From: CAZKKF01 sp964553285
GTDB taxonomy: Bacteria; Patescibacteriota; Minisyncoccia; Phycocordibacterales; Zambryskibacteraceae
Length of the DNA stretch: 44,862 nucleotides
Assembly (NCBI GenBank): GCA_964553285.1
Contig: CAZKKF010000005.1
Coordinates: 1-44,862 of the forward strand
Direction: 5' to 3'
Part shown: in pieces, positions 8,502 through 17,569 of the stretch
How the letters are laid out: each line of letters starts with the position of its first letter
How positions within the stretch are numbered: position 1 is the stretch's first letter
Notes under the pieces: generated by a model
What the model saw: the letters and a program-made list of their open reading frames with translations, nothing else
Told to the model about the DNA's origin: nothing
Databases searched by the model: none
Translations under genes and position numbers: made by a program

Positions 8502-8530
8502 ATTGTATCATAGTTGGTAGTGGAAGTCAA
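8502..8530 (-). promoter_or_regulatory. Sigma70 promoter of the Trp-rich orphan gene
   Basis: On the minus strand: -35 TTGACT (8525-8530), 17-base spacer, -10 TACAAT (8502-8507). The same pair of hexamers and the same spacing recur before the orphan gene at 36739-37377. Confidence 0.85.
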
Positions 8531-8561
8531 GGGGGAAATGGGGGCTAGAAATAAGGACGGT

Positions 8562-9530
8562 TTACCTCCTCAAATACCTCTCCCTGTTGTGCTGATGGCC
8601 GTCAAAGTCCTCGGCGTAGTACATGTTGCCCGCAAGGTCGGAGAGGAAATAAAGATAATCGCTTTCTGTAGGCCGCAGAGCCGCTTCTATGGAATCCATG
8701 CCGGGATTTGATATTGGAGTGGGCGGCAGGCCGCGATAGCGATATGTGTTGTATGGAGAGTCTATTTCCAAATCCATGAGAGAGAGCTGATAGGTATTCT
8801 TGCCATTTACATACGCAAAAGTGGCATCCACCTGAAGAGCGATACCGAGCCTCATTCTCTCCCAAAGTATGCCGGAAACCATTCGCCTGCTCTCCGGGCT
8901 GTTGGCCTCCCCCTCAATTATGGAGGCCATGGTGATTATCTCTTTGAGTGTTCTGCCGGATTTTTCTACTTCCTCCATGATAGGCAGCATCCTGCGATCA
9001 AAGTTTTCGCTCATGAGAGACAACACTTCCCTATCTGTTATATCGGGAAAGACAAAATACGTGTCGGGAAAAAGATAGCCTTCCGGAGCATCTTTAAGGA
9101 ATCGCTCTTTATCAAAGTAAGGAAAATCCGAGAAGCGCTCGGCGATGCCCTCCACGCTCGTGCCTTCCGGTATGGTAATGCTCATGGCAACGAGCCCGTA
9201 GTCGCCCTCTACCAGCTTGTAGGCTATGCGGCACGGATGGGTCTTTTGGAAAAGTTCATACACTCCGGCTTTTATGTTTTTGCCGCCGTCCATAAAAAGC
9301 GAGCAAGCCATAAAAGGCGCGCGATACCTTATAATCCTCTCCCCCTCAAGCATATCCGCCACCTGCGATAGCCCCGCACCGCGCTCCACGGAAAAAATCA
9401 CCGGATACTCGCGGCTTGGTGAAGAAAAAACGGCAAAAAGAACAAAGCCCAAAACAGCCAAGCAAAGCAGGACACTGTCCCTGCTTCCCGCAAAGCGGAG
9501 AAAAAGTTTTTTTATATCCTCCATCATCAC
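8562..9530 (-). CDS. mltG: Endolytic murein transglycosylase MltG
   Basis: 322 residues. It cuts nascent peptidoglycan strands at the outer face of the membrane and helps set glycan length. One N-terminal membrane segment (about residues 19-35, VLLCLAVLGFVLFAVF) is followed by a LysM-like part and the YceG domain. The catalytic Glu is in ITMASIIEGEA (about residue 207). Typical later motifs are LQVDATFAY, SPYNTYRYRGLPPTPISNPG and the C-terminal DFDGHQHNRERYL. It begins three bases after the stop of the DUF8128-like gene and so is probably translated from the same transcript. Together with ddl it shows that the organism makes peptidoglycan. Confidence 0.95.
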   Translation of the reverse strand: MMMEDIKKLFLRFAGSRDSVLLCLAVLGFVLFAVFSSPSREYPVIFSVERGAGLSQVADMLEGERIIRYRAPFMACSLFMDGGKNIKAGVYELFQKTHPCRIAYKLVEGDYGLVAMSITIPEGTSVEGIAERFSDFPYFDKERFLKDAPEGYLFPDTYFVFPDITDREVLSLMSENFDRRMLPIMEEVEKSGRTLKEIITMASIIEGEANSPESRRMVSGILWERMRLGIALQVDATFAYVNGKNTYQLSLMDLEIDSPYNTYRYRGLPPTPISNPGMDSIEAALRPTESDYLYFLSDLAGNMYYAEDFDGHQHNRERYLRR

Positions 9531-9533
9531 CGG

Positions 9534-10769
9534 TTACATCGGCAGGTTTGCCGGAGGCTCGGCCTTACGCGAAGGTATTCTCTCAAAGGTAGGCGTCTGC
9601 GATACGATGCCCGGGAAGTGGTAAACGGTGGCGAGCTCCTCGGTGGTAAGTACGAAAGGCCGGCCTTTGAAAAAACGATACGGCGGATGGAAAAAAGACC
9701 TCCTCTTGTATGCATCCAGCAGGCGCATTTCGTTTCTGTTTTTTCTACTGCTCCTGAAATCCTGCCAGGGGTAATCGTATCTCGGGCCCCAGCCTTTTTT
9801 GAAGCCGTTTAAGGTATTTGAACTGAACTGCTTGAACACGCCAAGAAGCGCGCCGTTGGTGGCCGCGCTGTATTTGTCTTTGGGAGCAATGTACATAAGC
9901 CTTATCATGGTGTCAAAAGCGTTTTTGGAAATGGAACGCTCTATGGCGGTGATGATATCTTTTTGCACCACGGTAAGCTCGGACAGCTTCGGGCTCTCTT
10001 CGCTCTTTGGCTTGACCAGGCCTTTCTTGAGTATCTCCTCCATCTCTTTTTTGGCTGCATCTTTCCAGTCGGCTTTTTTTATGAGGCGGCCTTCTTTTGC
10101 CCCTTCCGACTTGTGCGCCTGTATGAGTATCTGTATCCAGGCCTGATCATGCGGCTTGAGGTTGCCCAAGAACTCGATCATGGCCGTGATGGGGTCTATC
10201 TTGAACTCCTCCTTGGGGTCTTTGTCCAGGCCGTAATCTATGTAGGTCTTTATGGGGTACGGGTCGGGCTTGGTGAGAGCCATCTGCGCGCCGTTGAAAG
10301 CCATATTTTCCGGATCATAGAAAACGGCGCGGGCGTAGTCGTCTACCTCGTATATTTCCACGGTCGGATACTGGGAATATATTTGCGCTTCTATGGAATC
10401 TTTGGCTCCCTTTGGAGTCCAAACATAAAAATGTATCTGCCCGCCGTTTGAAACTATCTCAAGAGAAAACCACTGCCGCACCTTGCCCTTGATATAGACA
10501 TCGAGGTAATTGCCGGCCGAAACCTGGTGTAGAGCATTCAAGACTATCTCCATGGCGGCCGGGGATTTTTGTATCTCCTTCGGAATGCGTATTTCCAAAA
10601 GGATAAAATCCTGCCCGGCTATGTACTTCATCCTGACATACTTCATCCAAACCTGTGCAAAAATAACCACCAGCAAAAAAGGCAGCCACACGACATGAAA
10701 AGCCCATAAAATACCAAAAGCGGGCGCCAGCAAATCGTAAGTGTTTTCAAAAGCGGAGAACATGCCCAT
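9534..10769 (-). CDS. DUF8128-like membrane protein, possibly type IV secretion related
   Basis: 411 residues, or 409 if the second ATG (10763) is used; that ATG lies eight bases after a TACAAT box and would suit a leaderless mRNA. One N-terminal membrane segment at about residues 18-40 is followed by a large cytoplasmic part. The C-terminal run LTTEELATVYHFPG and PSRKAEPPANLP resembles the stretch just before the ATPase domain of VirD4/HerA-like DNA pumps in Patescibacteria. No Walker motif is present here, so this looks like the accessory half without the motor. mltG follows after three bases, which fits a role in letting a machine through the cell wall. The assignment rests on motif memory. 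Confidence 0.5.
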   Translation of the reverse strand: MGMFSAFENTYDLLAPAFGILWAFHVVWLPFLLVVIFAQVWMKYVRMKYIAGQDFILLEIRIPKEIQKSPAAMEIVLNALHQVSAGNYLDVYIKGKVRQWFSLEIVSNGGQIHFYVWTPKGAKDSIEAQIYSQYPTVEIYEVDDYARAVFYDPENMAFNGAQMALTKPDPYPIKTYIDYGLDKDPKEEFKIDPITAMIEFLGNLKPHDQAWIQILIQAHKSEGAKEGRLIKKADWKDAAKKEMEEILKKGLVKPKSEESPKLSELTVVQKDIITAIERSISKNAFDTMIRLMYIAPKDKYSAATNGALLGVFKQFSSNTLNGFKKGWGPRYDYPWQDFRSSRKNRNEMRLLDAYKRRSFFHPPYRFFKGRPFVLTTEELATVYHFPGIVSQTPTFERIPSRKAEPPANLPM

Positions 10770-10833
10770 TTATTGTAACAGGCAAACTACCGATAATCCA
10801 CGAGATAAATCTCGCAAATGGGGATGCGCGGGG

Positions 10834-11895
10834 CTACTCTACAATGCTGTACTTGCCCTCTTTGTCTCTCTTGAAATATTTGGGGTTCTGGAGGTTGACC
10901 AGAATAGTGTTCTCTTTGACGTAACGCTCCTTGAGCACTTTTTCCACCACCTTGTCCTTGGTCATGGGGCCGTGCTTGCGGATGATGTTTGCAATCACGT
11001 CTTTTACAACGCCGGGCATATAACCCCATTCCTTGAGAGCATAAAGTCCGCGGCCAACCAGCACGAAGCGCGAGTCCTTGATGAGCTCGTTGTGGGTGGT
11101 GGCAACATGGGCTCTCCTGTCGAAGTGGTCGCCTATGGCTTTGGCAACTTCCCTGAAGTGAATGGGCGAGCCGTGCTTGCGAATGACCAAAAAGGCAAAG
11201 TCCCTGACACCTTTGGCGTTTACGTTGGAAGAGGTGGATCTGCCCCACTCGCCCAGAGGGTTTCTGTCTATGCGGTGAGATAGGTTGAGCCATCGGCGCA
11301 CCACTTCTTCATCTCTGTATTCATCCGACACGTCTTCAAGATGATCGAGAAAATCTTTTATCATCTCCGACTCCGGTATCAGATCATCGTCATCCAGATT
11401 TTCGTAGAGCTTGCGGAGAGAACTTTCTATCTTCTGGGCCAGAGCTTTGTCCACATGCCAGTGATGCTTGATGTGATCGTTCTCTTTGCCTTTTACAAAC
11501 TGCGCGTCAAGCAAGAGCAGGAAGTGCAGGTGGTTTTGGTTGGACTTGTCCTTGGAGAGATGCTCCAGGAGATCGCCGTGAGTCATGATGCCGCCCATAG
11601 ACCTAACAGTTTGCCTCAACTCTTCAAAAGTAGCCTCTTCTTTTGCAAAATCTTTGGATTTTCTGATTTGAGCGATCGAGTACGCATCTATCTGCCTCAC
11701 CCTCTCCCTGGTGATGGAATATTTATTGCCTATGGCCTCCAGGGTCATGGGCTTGGTGTCGGCGCCGAGGCCGTACCTTTTTGTGATTATGTCTCTGGCT
11801 CTCGGGATAAGGGCCGACAAAAGGCGCTTCGTAACCTGCTTGGGCTTGAATGAAAGTTTGGCTATTGCTTTGGTCTTGACTGCTTTTGGACTCAT
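10834..11895 (-). CDS. Sigma-region-4 / HARE-HTH regulator
   Basis: 353 residues. Residues about 18-80 resemble sigma70 region 4: RDIITKRYGL, MTLEAIGNKYSITRERVRQIDAYSIAQIRK, the helix-turn-helix that reads -35 boxes. Regions 2 and 3 of a sigma factor are absent. The C-terminal part (about residues 230-350) contains HARE-HTH-like segments: RDFAFLVIRKHGSPIHFREVAKAI, VATTHNELIKDSRFVLVGRGLYAL, and a second copy around VVKDVIANIIRKHGPMTKDKVVEKVL. HARE-HTH occurs in the RNA polymerase delta subunit. The middle is acidic and helical. The likely role is an RNA-polymerase-associated regulator; this is inference. A TATAAT lies about 31 bases upstream. Confidence 0.7.
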   Translation of the reverse strand: MSPKAVKTKAIAKLSFKPKQVTKRLLSALIPRARDIITKRYGLGADTKPMTLEAIGNKYSITRERVRQIDAYSIAQIRKSKDFAKEEATFEELRQTVRSMGGIMTHGDLLEHLSKDKSNQNHLHFLLLLDAQFVKGKENDHIKHHWHVDKALAQKIESSLRKLYENLDDDDLIPESEMIKDFLDHLEDVSDEYRDEEVVRRWLNLSHRIDRNPLGEWGRSTSSNVNAKGVRDFAFLVIRKHGSPIHFREVAKAIGDHFDRRAHVATTHNELIKDSRFVLVGRGLYALKEWGYMPGVVKDVIANIIRKHGPMTKDKVVEKVLKERYVKENTILVNLQNPKYFKRDKEGKYSIVE

Positions 11896-11970
11896 ATTTT
11901 TAACTTAGGTATATTAAAGTTTTATCATTATACCAATTTTTAGTCAAGGCCATCTGCCATTTCGTCCTTT

Positions 11971-14136
11971 TTATGGTCTAAAGATAATGTTGATAAGCCT
12001 GTCCGGCACGAACACCACCCTTGCCACTTCCCTTTCCCATTCCTTGGAAACGGCGGGTAGGAGCCTCGCTTTTTCAAACACCTCTGCCTCCGCGGCCCCT
12101 CTCTCCATGTTCACAGTACCCTTGAGTTTGCCGCCAACCTGCACGGCAACGGTAACCTCTTCCGAGAGCACCTTTGCCTCGTCAAAGACCGGCCACTTCT
12201 CAAGATGTATGGATGTGTCGTGTCCAAGCTCATGCCACAGCTCCTCCGTCACATGCGGGGCAAACGGCGCAAGTAATAGAAGCAGGGTTTCGTATTCTTG
12301 TCTGGAAATTGCGCTTCTTTTTTCCAGCGCATTGACCAAAATCATCATTGAGGAAATGCAGGTATTAAACTTGAAACTCTCCACGTCCTCGGAAACTTTT
12401 TTTATGGTCTGGTGGGTTAGCCTCTCATCCTCGGCACTCAACCCAGCATCTTCGGTTATTTTTTCTCTAATCCTCCAGACCCGCTCAATAAAACGTCTGG
12501 CACCAACAAGACCATTGGCCGACCATGCAATGGCATTTTCAAACGGCCCCATAAACATTTCATAAACGCGCAGAGAATCGGCCCCGAATCTGTCCACCAC
12601 ATCATCCGGATTTATCACATTACCCCATCTCTTGCTCATTTTGCGGCCATCTTCGGCAAGAATAAGACCCACGGATATTAGTCTTTCAAAAGGTTCCTCT
12701 GTAGAAGCCACTCCCATATCAAAGAGAAACTTATGCCAGAAACGCGCATATATAAGATGTCTGGTGGCATGCTCTGCACCGCCAACATAAAGGTCAACGG
12801 GAGCCCAGTATTTTTCTTTCTTTTTATCAACAAGGGCACTCTGGTTCTCTGTATCCGTATATCTCAAGTAATACCAAGAGGAACCCGCCCACTGAGGCAT
12901 TGTGTTGGTTTCTCTTTTTGCAGGCCCTCCGCATTTGGGGCATGTAGTATTTACCCATTCTTCAATATTTGCCAAAGGAGATTCTCCCGTGCCTGTGGGT
13001 GCATAATGCTCTACTTCCGGAAGCTTTACCGGCAAGTCCTTTTCCGGCACCGGTACCACCCCATCTTTTTCACAGTGCACTACAGGTATTGGCTCGCCCC
13101 AGTATCGCTGACGGGAGAAAACCCAGTCGCGGAGCTTGTATCTTGTTACTTTTTTACCAAAATCTTCAAATTCGGCTTTTTCGTAATTTTCAGCTACCGG
13201 TAGATTATGCTTTTCCGCAAAAATCCTGTCTCTTTCATCATCTGACGGCACGCCCATAATGGCGCCGGTGCCATAGTCGGACATGACGTACTCGGCTTCC
13301 CAGACAGGAATCTGCTCTTTTGTGGCTGGGTTGGCAACATACTTTCCGGTAAACCTGTCTTCCTTGCCGGAGATAGCGATAAAAGTCGCACCAAAGATAG
13401 TGTCGGGCCGAGTAGTAAATACTTCGTAGTCACCAAATTTTATAAGCGCACCTTCCGAGCGGCCTATCCAGTTTCTCTGACTTTCCTTAATGTGCTCCTG
13501 CCACTCCGGAAGCAAAGACAGATCATTTAGAAGCCTATCGGCATAATCTGTAATCCTAAGCATCCACTGGCGCATAGGTTTTTTCTCAACAACAGTGCCA
13601 CAACGCTCGCATCTGCCGTCTTCTACGTCTTCGTTGGCAAGACCGGTCTGGCAAGACGGACACCAATTGATAGGCTCATAAGATTCATAAGCCAGCCCTT
13701 TTTCAAGAAGTTTAAGGAAAATCCACTGAGTCCATTTGTAAAAATCGGGATCCGTAGTATTTATTTCGCGTGACCAGTCATAATCAAAGCCGATTTTACT
13801 TAACTGCTCTTTGAAGCGGGTTATGTTTTTTGTTACCGCTTCTTTTGGATGTATTTTATTTGCTATAGCAAAGTTTTCCGCAGGAAGCCCAAAAGCATCC
13901 CAGCCCATTGGATGCAGGACATTGTGCCCCTGCATGCGCTTAGTGCGCGAAAAAACATCTGTGGCTATATATCCTTTGGGATGCCCCACATGTAAACCCT
14001 CACCCGATGGATAAGGAAACATGTCCAAGATATATTTCTTAGGCTTATCCGAGCTTTCGCCTGCCTGATAAATCCCCGCCTTCTCCCACTCTTTCTGCCA
14101 CTTGGACTCTATATCTTTAGGGTCGTACTCCTTCAT
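11971..14136 (-). CDS. leuS: Leucyl-tRNA synthetase with shortened editing domain
   Basis: 721 residues against about 860 in E. coli. It charges tRNA-Leu. The HIGH motif is in FPYPSGEGLHVGHPKGY and the KMSKS motif in RKMSKRWGNVINPDD. A zinc-knuckle region (CPSCQTGL, CERCG) is present. The CP1 editing domain keeps TTRPDTIFGATF and YGTGAIMGVPSDDERD, including the Asp that guards against mischarging. The roughly 40 residues normally between them are replaced by a short GKEDRFTG turn. The C-terminal domain is short but present (VAVQVGGKLKGT, ending with DRLINIIFRP). The rest is collinear with the family, so this is domain trimming rather than a frameshift. Confidence 0.96.
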   Translation of the reverse strand: MKEYDPKDIESKWQKEWEKAGIYQAGESSDKPKKYILDMFPYPSGEGLHVGHPKGYIATDVFSRTKRMQGHNVLHPMGWDAFGLPAENFAIANKIHPKEAVTKNITRFKEQLSKIGFDYDWSREINTTDPDFYKWTQWIFLKLLEKGLAYESYEPINWCPSCQTGLANEDVEDGRCERCGTVVEKKPMRQWMLRITDYADRLLNDLSLLPEWQEHIKESQRNWIGRSEGALIKFGDYEVFTTRPDTIFGATFIAISGKEDRFTGKYVANPATKEQIPVWEAEYVMSDYGTGAIMGVPSDDERDRIFAEKHNLPVAENYEKAEFEDFGKKVTRYKLRDWVFSRQRYWGEPIPVVHCEKDGVVPVPEKDLPVKLPEVEHYAPTGTGESPLANIEEWVNTTCPKCGGPAKRETNTMPQWAGSSWYYLRYTDTENQSALVDKKKEKYWAPVDLYVGGAEHATRHLIYARFWHKFLFDMGVASTEEPFERLISVGLILAEDGRKMSKRWGNVINPDDVVDRFGADSLRVYEMFMGPFENAIAWSANGLVGARRFIERVWRIREKITEDAGLSAEDERLTHQTIKKVSEDVESFKFNTCISSMMILVNALEKRSAISRQEYETLLLLLAPFAPHVTEELWHELGHDTSIHLEKWPVFDEAKVLSEEVTVAVQVGGKLKGTVNMERGAAEAEVFEKARLLPAVSKEWEREVARVVFVPDRLINIIFRP

Positions 14137-14203
14137 TTGGAACCAAGTTTAGAACACAAAAAGCATATAAGCAAAGCACCACTTCCCCCATTACACCCCT
14201 TAA

Positions 14204-14303
14204 GCAACATGACTCTGGAACAGGCTCACCGCAGGCCGACGGGCCGAGGTGGAGGAAAATCCCAAGCATGGGATTATTCCGTTCTGTTCCAGAGTCATGT
14301 TGC
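14204..14303. repeat. 20-bp inverted repeat with nested hairpins
   Basis: A perfect 20-bp inverted repeat (14204-14223 with 14284-14303) encloses 60 bases. Inside are an AATCCCA/TGGGATT stem with an AGCA loop and a GGCC/GGCC stem. A further CGTTCTC/GAGAACG stem with an AGCA loop follows at about 14341-14358. It fills the gap between leuS and the DUF5671 gene. It could be a structured RNA, a terminator complex or a small mobile repeat. No reading frame in it is convincing. Confidence 0.75.
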
Positions 14304-14393
14304 AACACAGTCGGAGCGCGGGTAGCGCGAGAGGAGCGTGCGTTCTCAGCAGAGAACGACAGCGTTTTTCTCTTTGTTGTTTCAGCGCACAAA

Positions 14394-15293
14394 CTACCTC
14401 GTAATAGGACGATAAATGTCCGGGTCAATCACCCTGTCAAAGCAGTAGTAGCCAGAGGGATGGTTCCAGCTTTCATTTACTTTTCCAGGTACCTGACTCA
14501 TCACGCTATTTGAATCGGTAGCCCTGTCAAACTGCGCACAAAGCTTAAATGCCAGTCCGCCTGCTTTTTCGTAAACATATTCATCACCCGCCTTGGACTT
14601 CGGCAACACAAAGTTTGACAGCGGATCTTCCAACTCGGATAGATTATCCGGCAATGCCCCCTTCATCTGCCAGAAGTGCACCACCTGCCACTGGATACTC
14701 TGCAAATCCGATACCTTTTGCGAGTCATAGCGAATCTCTCTCTGGCTCTGCGGCGTACCAAGCACGCTAAAACCGAGAACAATAGAACCCACAACCAATA
14801 TAGAAGCAATGACACGCCACACCGTCCTGCGGTTGCCTGAGAGACGCCCTTTGAGATCGTCTATGTAGTAGCCGAAGATGCATCCAATCACAACGAGCAC
14901 AGACAGAGATTTTAGAAGAAAGCCCGCGGTCAACTCTCTGCCGTCCAGGAAGTAATAGATTGTGGTAATGAGATCGCCCGCAAGCACTGCTCCGGCAAGA
15001 AACAGCGTGATGTATATAAGCCATTTGCGCACCGCATATTCTTTTTTCTCCGGTTCCGCGGCGTAGCTCTTTTGCAGGAAGTTTGCGATAAACAAAAACA
15101 GAGGGAAGACGACTATCAAAGTGGCCACCGGCAAGCTGATAGACGGCATATAAAAGTATCTATCCACCTGCGGAAAAGCGACATTGATAACTCTAAACAA
15201 GATATTAAGCAATGCCACCGTACCCGTATAAAGCAATGCTATAACCGCAATGTGCAGAAAGAAATCCCTGGCTGTTGTTTTTGTTTTTTCCAT
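14394..15293 (-). CDS. DUF5671 membrane protein
   Basis: 299 residues. The N-terminal half is an integral membrane domain with about five segments (near residues 13-33, 51-70, 89-108, 120-145 and 160-180). The opening ARDFFLHIAVIALLYTGTVALLNILFRVIN and VATLIVVFPLFL match the DUF5671 pattern common in Patescibacteria. Residues about 195-299 form an extracytoplasmic tail with QSIQWQVVHFWQMKGALPDNLSEL, which resembles the pilin/pseudopilin-like C-terminal region found on several such proteins. The function is unknown. No neighbours suggest an operon. Confidence 0.75.
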   Translation of the reverse strand: MEKTKTTARDFFLHIAVIALLYTGTVALLNILFRVINVAFPQVDRYFYMPSISLPVATLIVVFPLFLFIANFLQKSYAAEPEKKEYAVRKWLIYITLFLAGAVLAGDLITTIYYFLDGRELTAGFLLKSLSVLVVIGCIFGYYIDDLKGRLSGNRRTVWRVIASILVVGSIVLGFSVLGTPQSQREIRYDSQKVSDLQSIQWQVVHFWQMKGALPDNLSELEDPLSNFVLPKSKAGDEYVYEKAGGLAFKLCAQFDRATDSNSVMSQVPGKVNESWNHPSGYYCFDRVIDPDIYRPITR

Positions 15294-15473
15294 AATGAAC
15301 TAATAATACTCCTCTTATTTTTATAGTCTATTGGTACTTTCGATTCGTCACTATCGTTTCCAAATAATTACTTGAATTTTGTTACCCAACTACTTCGACC
15401 TCCTGAGGAGAGAGCATATTTTGCGAACTCAAAATTATCCACCTTACAAACCTTCAGTATCTTTATTTCTTTA

Positions 15474-16373
15474 TTATATAAATCCATACGAGCTATTAAA
15501 ATTAGTAGGATAAATATATTTTGCTTCGGTTCGGTGAACCATTTCTAGCAAATTAACCAACAAATAATCTGCGCCATAAATGAAATAGTCTCCACTTGGG
15601 TAAAGATGGGATCGTTTATCTGGGGGGAATTTGCGAATTTCCTTAAGAAGACCAACTATATCCTCCTTTTTTGTATAGTATTCGTGCATTGGAAATGGCC
15701 TATCGTTGTATAGTTTTATACCTGATTCTCTGAGGAAATCTTGCATGCAGGTTGACCCGAATACAGCAATATTACCCTTACTATCTAGCCCTGCGTATTC
15801 TTTTCTCACCTCATCTATTGCTCCTTCAAAATCAGAGCTAATTACTTCATTGTCTGGTGAATACTTTTGCTGCAATTTGTAAGTGCCGGTTTTGTACAGA
15901 TATTTCCTATCGATAATATGAGTATTACTAGCAGAATCAAAAATCCCATGAAATACCTGAACTGAACCACCGCCAATATCCATAGCAATCATTGATATAT
16001 CGGAGAAAGCCCGAGAGACAACTTTAAAAAACATATCTCCTTCTAAATCTTGGTCAAGAATAGTTAGCTTGTGACCTGGAAAGTACTGATCAACCAATAT
16101 GTAGGCATCCTCCTTATTTACTGCAATTCTAAGGCTTTCAGTAGCTATAAATGTAACTTCGGTACAATTTATTATTTCTAATTCCTTTTTGATCTCAATT
16201 AATGCGTCTGTCAGCCTCTGAATAGCCTCAGGAACGATTCTCTTCTCTTCCGCGATACTTTTTCCCAGTAGAATTAAATAGCTTTTTTGTAAAAGCGGTT
16301 TGCTCGTTTCAATATCAAAAACGGATAACTTTGCCTTTAGACTGCCAAGATCAACAACTGCTTTAGTTTTCAT
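15474..16373 (-). CDS. Ppx/GppA-like phosphatase family protein (divergent)
   Basis: 299 residues from ATG 16371-16373; a TTG at 16388 is less likely. The fold is the actin/hsp70-like fold of exopolyphosphatase/pppGppase: AVVDLGSLKAKLSVFDIE at the N-terminus, TFIATESLRIAVN, LDQDLEGDMFF and MIAMDIGGGSVQVF. The phosphate-binding Gly loop is intact, but the first motif lacks the usual Asn-Ser after Gly-Ser. Known members degrade polyphosphate or pppGpp; the substrate here cannot be told. The gene is clearly more AT-rich than its neighbours leuS and ychF, which may indicate later acquisition. About 140 bases separate it from ychF and about 180 from DUF5671, with no feature I trust in either gap. 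Confidence 0.75.
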   Translation of the reverse strand: MKTKAVVDLGSLKAKLSVFDIETSKPLLQKSYLILLGKSIAEEKRIVPEAIQRLTDALIEIKKELEIINCTEVTFIATESLRIAVNKEDAYILVDQYFPGHKLTILDQDLEGDMFFKVVSRAFSDISMIAMDIGGGSVQVFHGIFDSASNTHIIDRKYLYKTGTYKLQQKYSPDNEVISSDFEGAIDEVRKEYAGLDSKGNIAVFGSTCMQDFLRESGIKLYNDRPFPMHEYYTKKEDIVGLLKEIRKFPPDKRSHLYPSGDYFIYGADYLLVNLLEMVHRTEAKYIYPTNFNSSYGFI

Positions 16374-16510
16374 ATATTTCAATCCCAAACACTATAACGG
16401 GCGTTTTTTGATACCTATAAATATAACTAACGGACCAGCATCCTCTTCCTATACCCTAAACTCAATCACCATCCTTCGCCAAAGCCTACGGACAGGTAAG
16501 CATCCTCACT

Positions 16511-17509
16511 TTATATCAAAAACTCAATTACGTCTCCGTCCTGCACAACGTATTCCTTGCCCTCCGTACGCACCAATCCTTTGGAGCGCGCTTCCGCGTA
16601 TGAGCCGGCATCCACCAAGTCTTTGTAAGCGACAACCTCTGCTCTTATAAACTTATCTCTAAAATCTGTGTGTATGGCAGTCCCCGCAATAGGAGCAATA
16701 GATCCCTTCTCAATAGTCCAAGCCCTTGTCTCATCTTTTCCTGTAGTGAAAAAAGTCTCAAGACCAAGAAGCTCATAGCTCTTCTTTATAAGCTCGTCAA
16801 AGCCCGTGCCAAAAACAGAATCAATCTCTACATGAAGTCCCGGTATGTCTTTTACAACCTCCCTCATGTTGTCGGCGGCGGCGGAAGTGTTTAGCACATA
16901 GAGAATCGGCTTCATGGTAAGAAGATGCATACCCTTCAGTATCTCTTTTTCTTCTTTTGTAAGCTCCGCGGTTTGGGCAAGCCTCCCTTCCAAGAGCACG
17001 GGATGTACTTTTTTTAGCACCGCTTCTTCTGCTATGGCCAATTTGCTCCCAGCCTTGATATCTTTCTGAAGATTGCCAAGCCTCTTGCTTACAGTCTGCT
17101 CATCTGCCAAAACCAGTTCAAGATTTATCACCCCGATATCCGAAAGCGGGTCAACTTTTCCGTCCACATGCACAATGTCATCGTCTTTGAAAACCCTCAC
17201 CACCTGCGCAATGGCATCCACCTCGCGGATATTTGTAAGAAATTTGTTGCCCAAACCCTCGCCTTCTGCCGCGCCTTTTACCAGACCGGCAATATCCACA
17301 AACTCAATAACGGCAGGAATGGTTTTTTCCGATTGAGAGAGCCTGGTCAGCAAATCCAGGCGCTCGTCTGGCACGGGCACAATGCCCACAGAAGGGTCTA
17401 TGGTGCAGAAGGGGTAATTTTCTGCGGGCACGCTCTTTTTTGTAAGCGCGTTAAAAAGCGTGGATTTTCCCACGTTTGGCAGACCGACTATGCCAATTGA
17501 CAGTTTCAC
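16511..17509 (-). CDS. ychF: Ribosome-binding ATPase YchF
   Basis: 332 residues, slightly short of the usual 363. It is an Obg-family P-loop protein that prefers ATP and binds ribosomes. Walker A is GLPNVGKSTLFNALT at residues 8-22, followed by FCTIDPSVGIVPVPDERL and the switch II-like VDIAGLVKGAAEGEGLGNKFL. The NTSA stretch (YVLNTSAAAD) stands where GTPases have NKxD. The C-terminal TGS domain is complete, ending in VQDGDVIEFLI. The start is GTG at 17507-17509; a TACAAT box lies 11 bases upstream, so the leader would be a few bases at most. Confidence 0.95.
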   Translation of the reverse strand: MKLSIGIVGLPNVGKSTLFNALTKKSVPAENYPFCTIDPSVGIVPVPDERLDLLTRLSQSEKTIPAVIEFVDIAGLVKGAAEGEGLGNKFLTNIREVDAIAQVVRVFKDDDIVHVDGKVDPLSDIGVINLELVLADEQTVSKRLGNLQKDIKAGSKLAIAEEAVLKKVHPVLLEGRLAQTAELTKEEKEILKGMHLLTMKPILYVLNTSAAADNMREVVKDIPGLHVEIDSVFGTGFDELIKKSYELLGLETFFTTGKDETRAWTIEKGSIAPIAGTAIHTDFRDKFIRAEVVAYKDLVDAGSYAEARSKGLVRTEGKEYVVQDGDVIEFLI

Positions 17510-17569
17510 TTAGGCTCAGTATTGTAGCGGAAGACCCCCTCCCGCACAAGGAACACACGATCAAATAGC

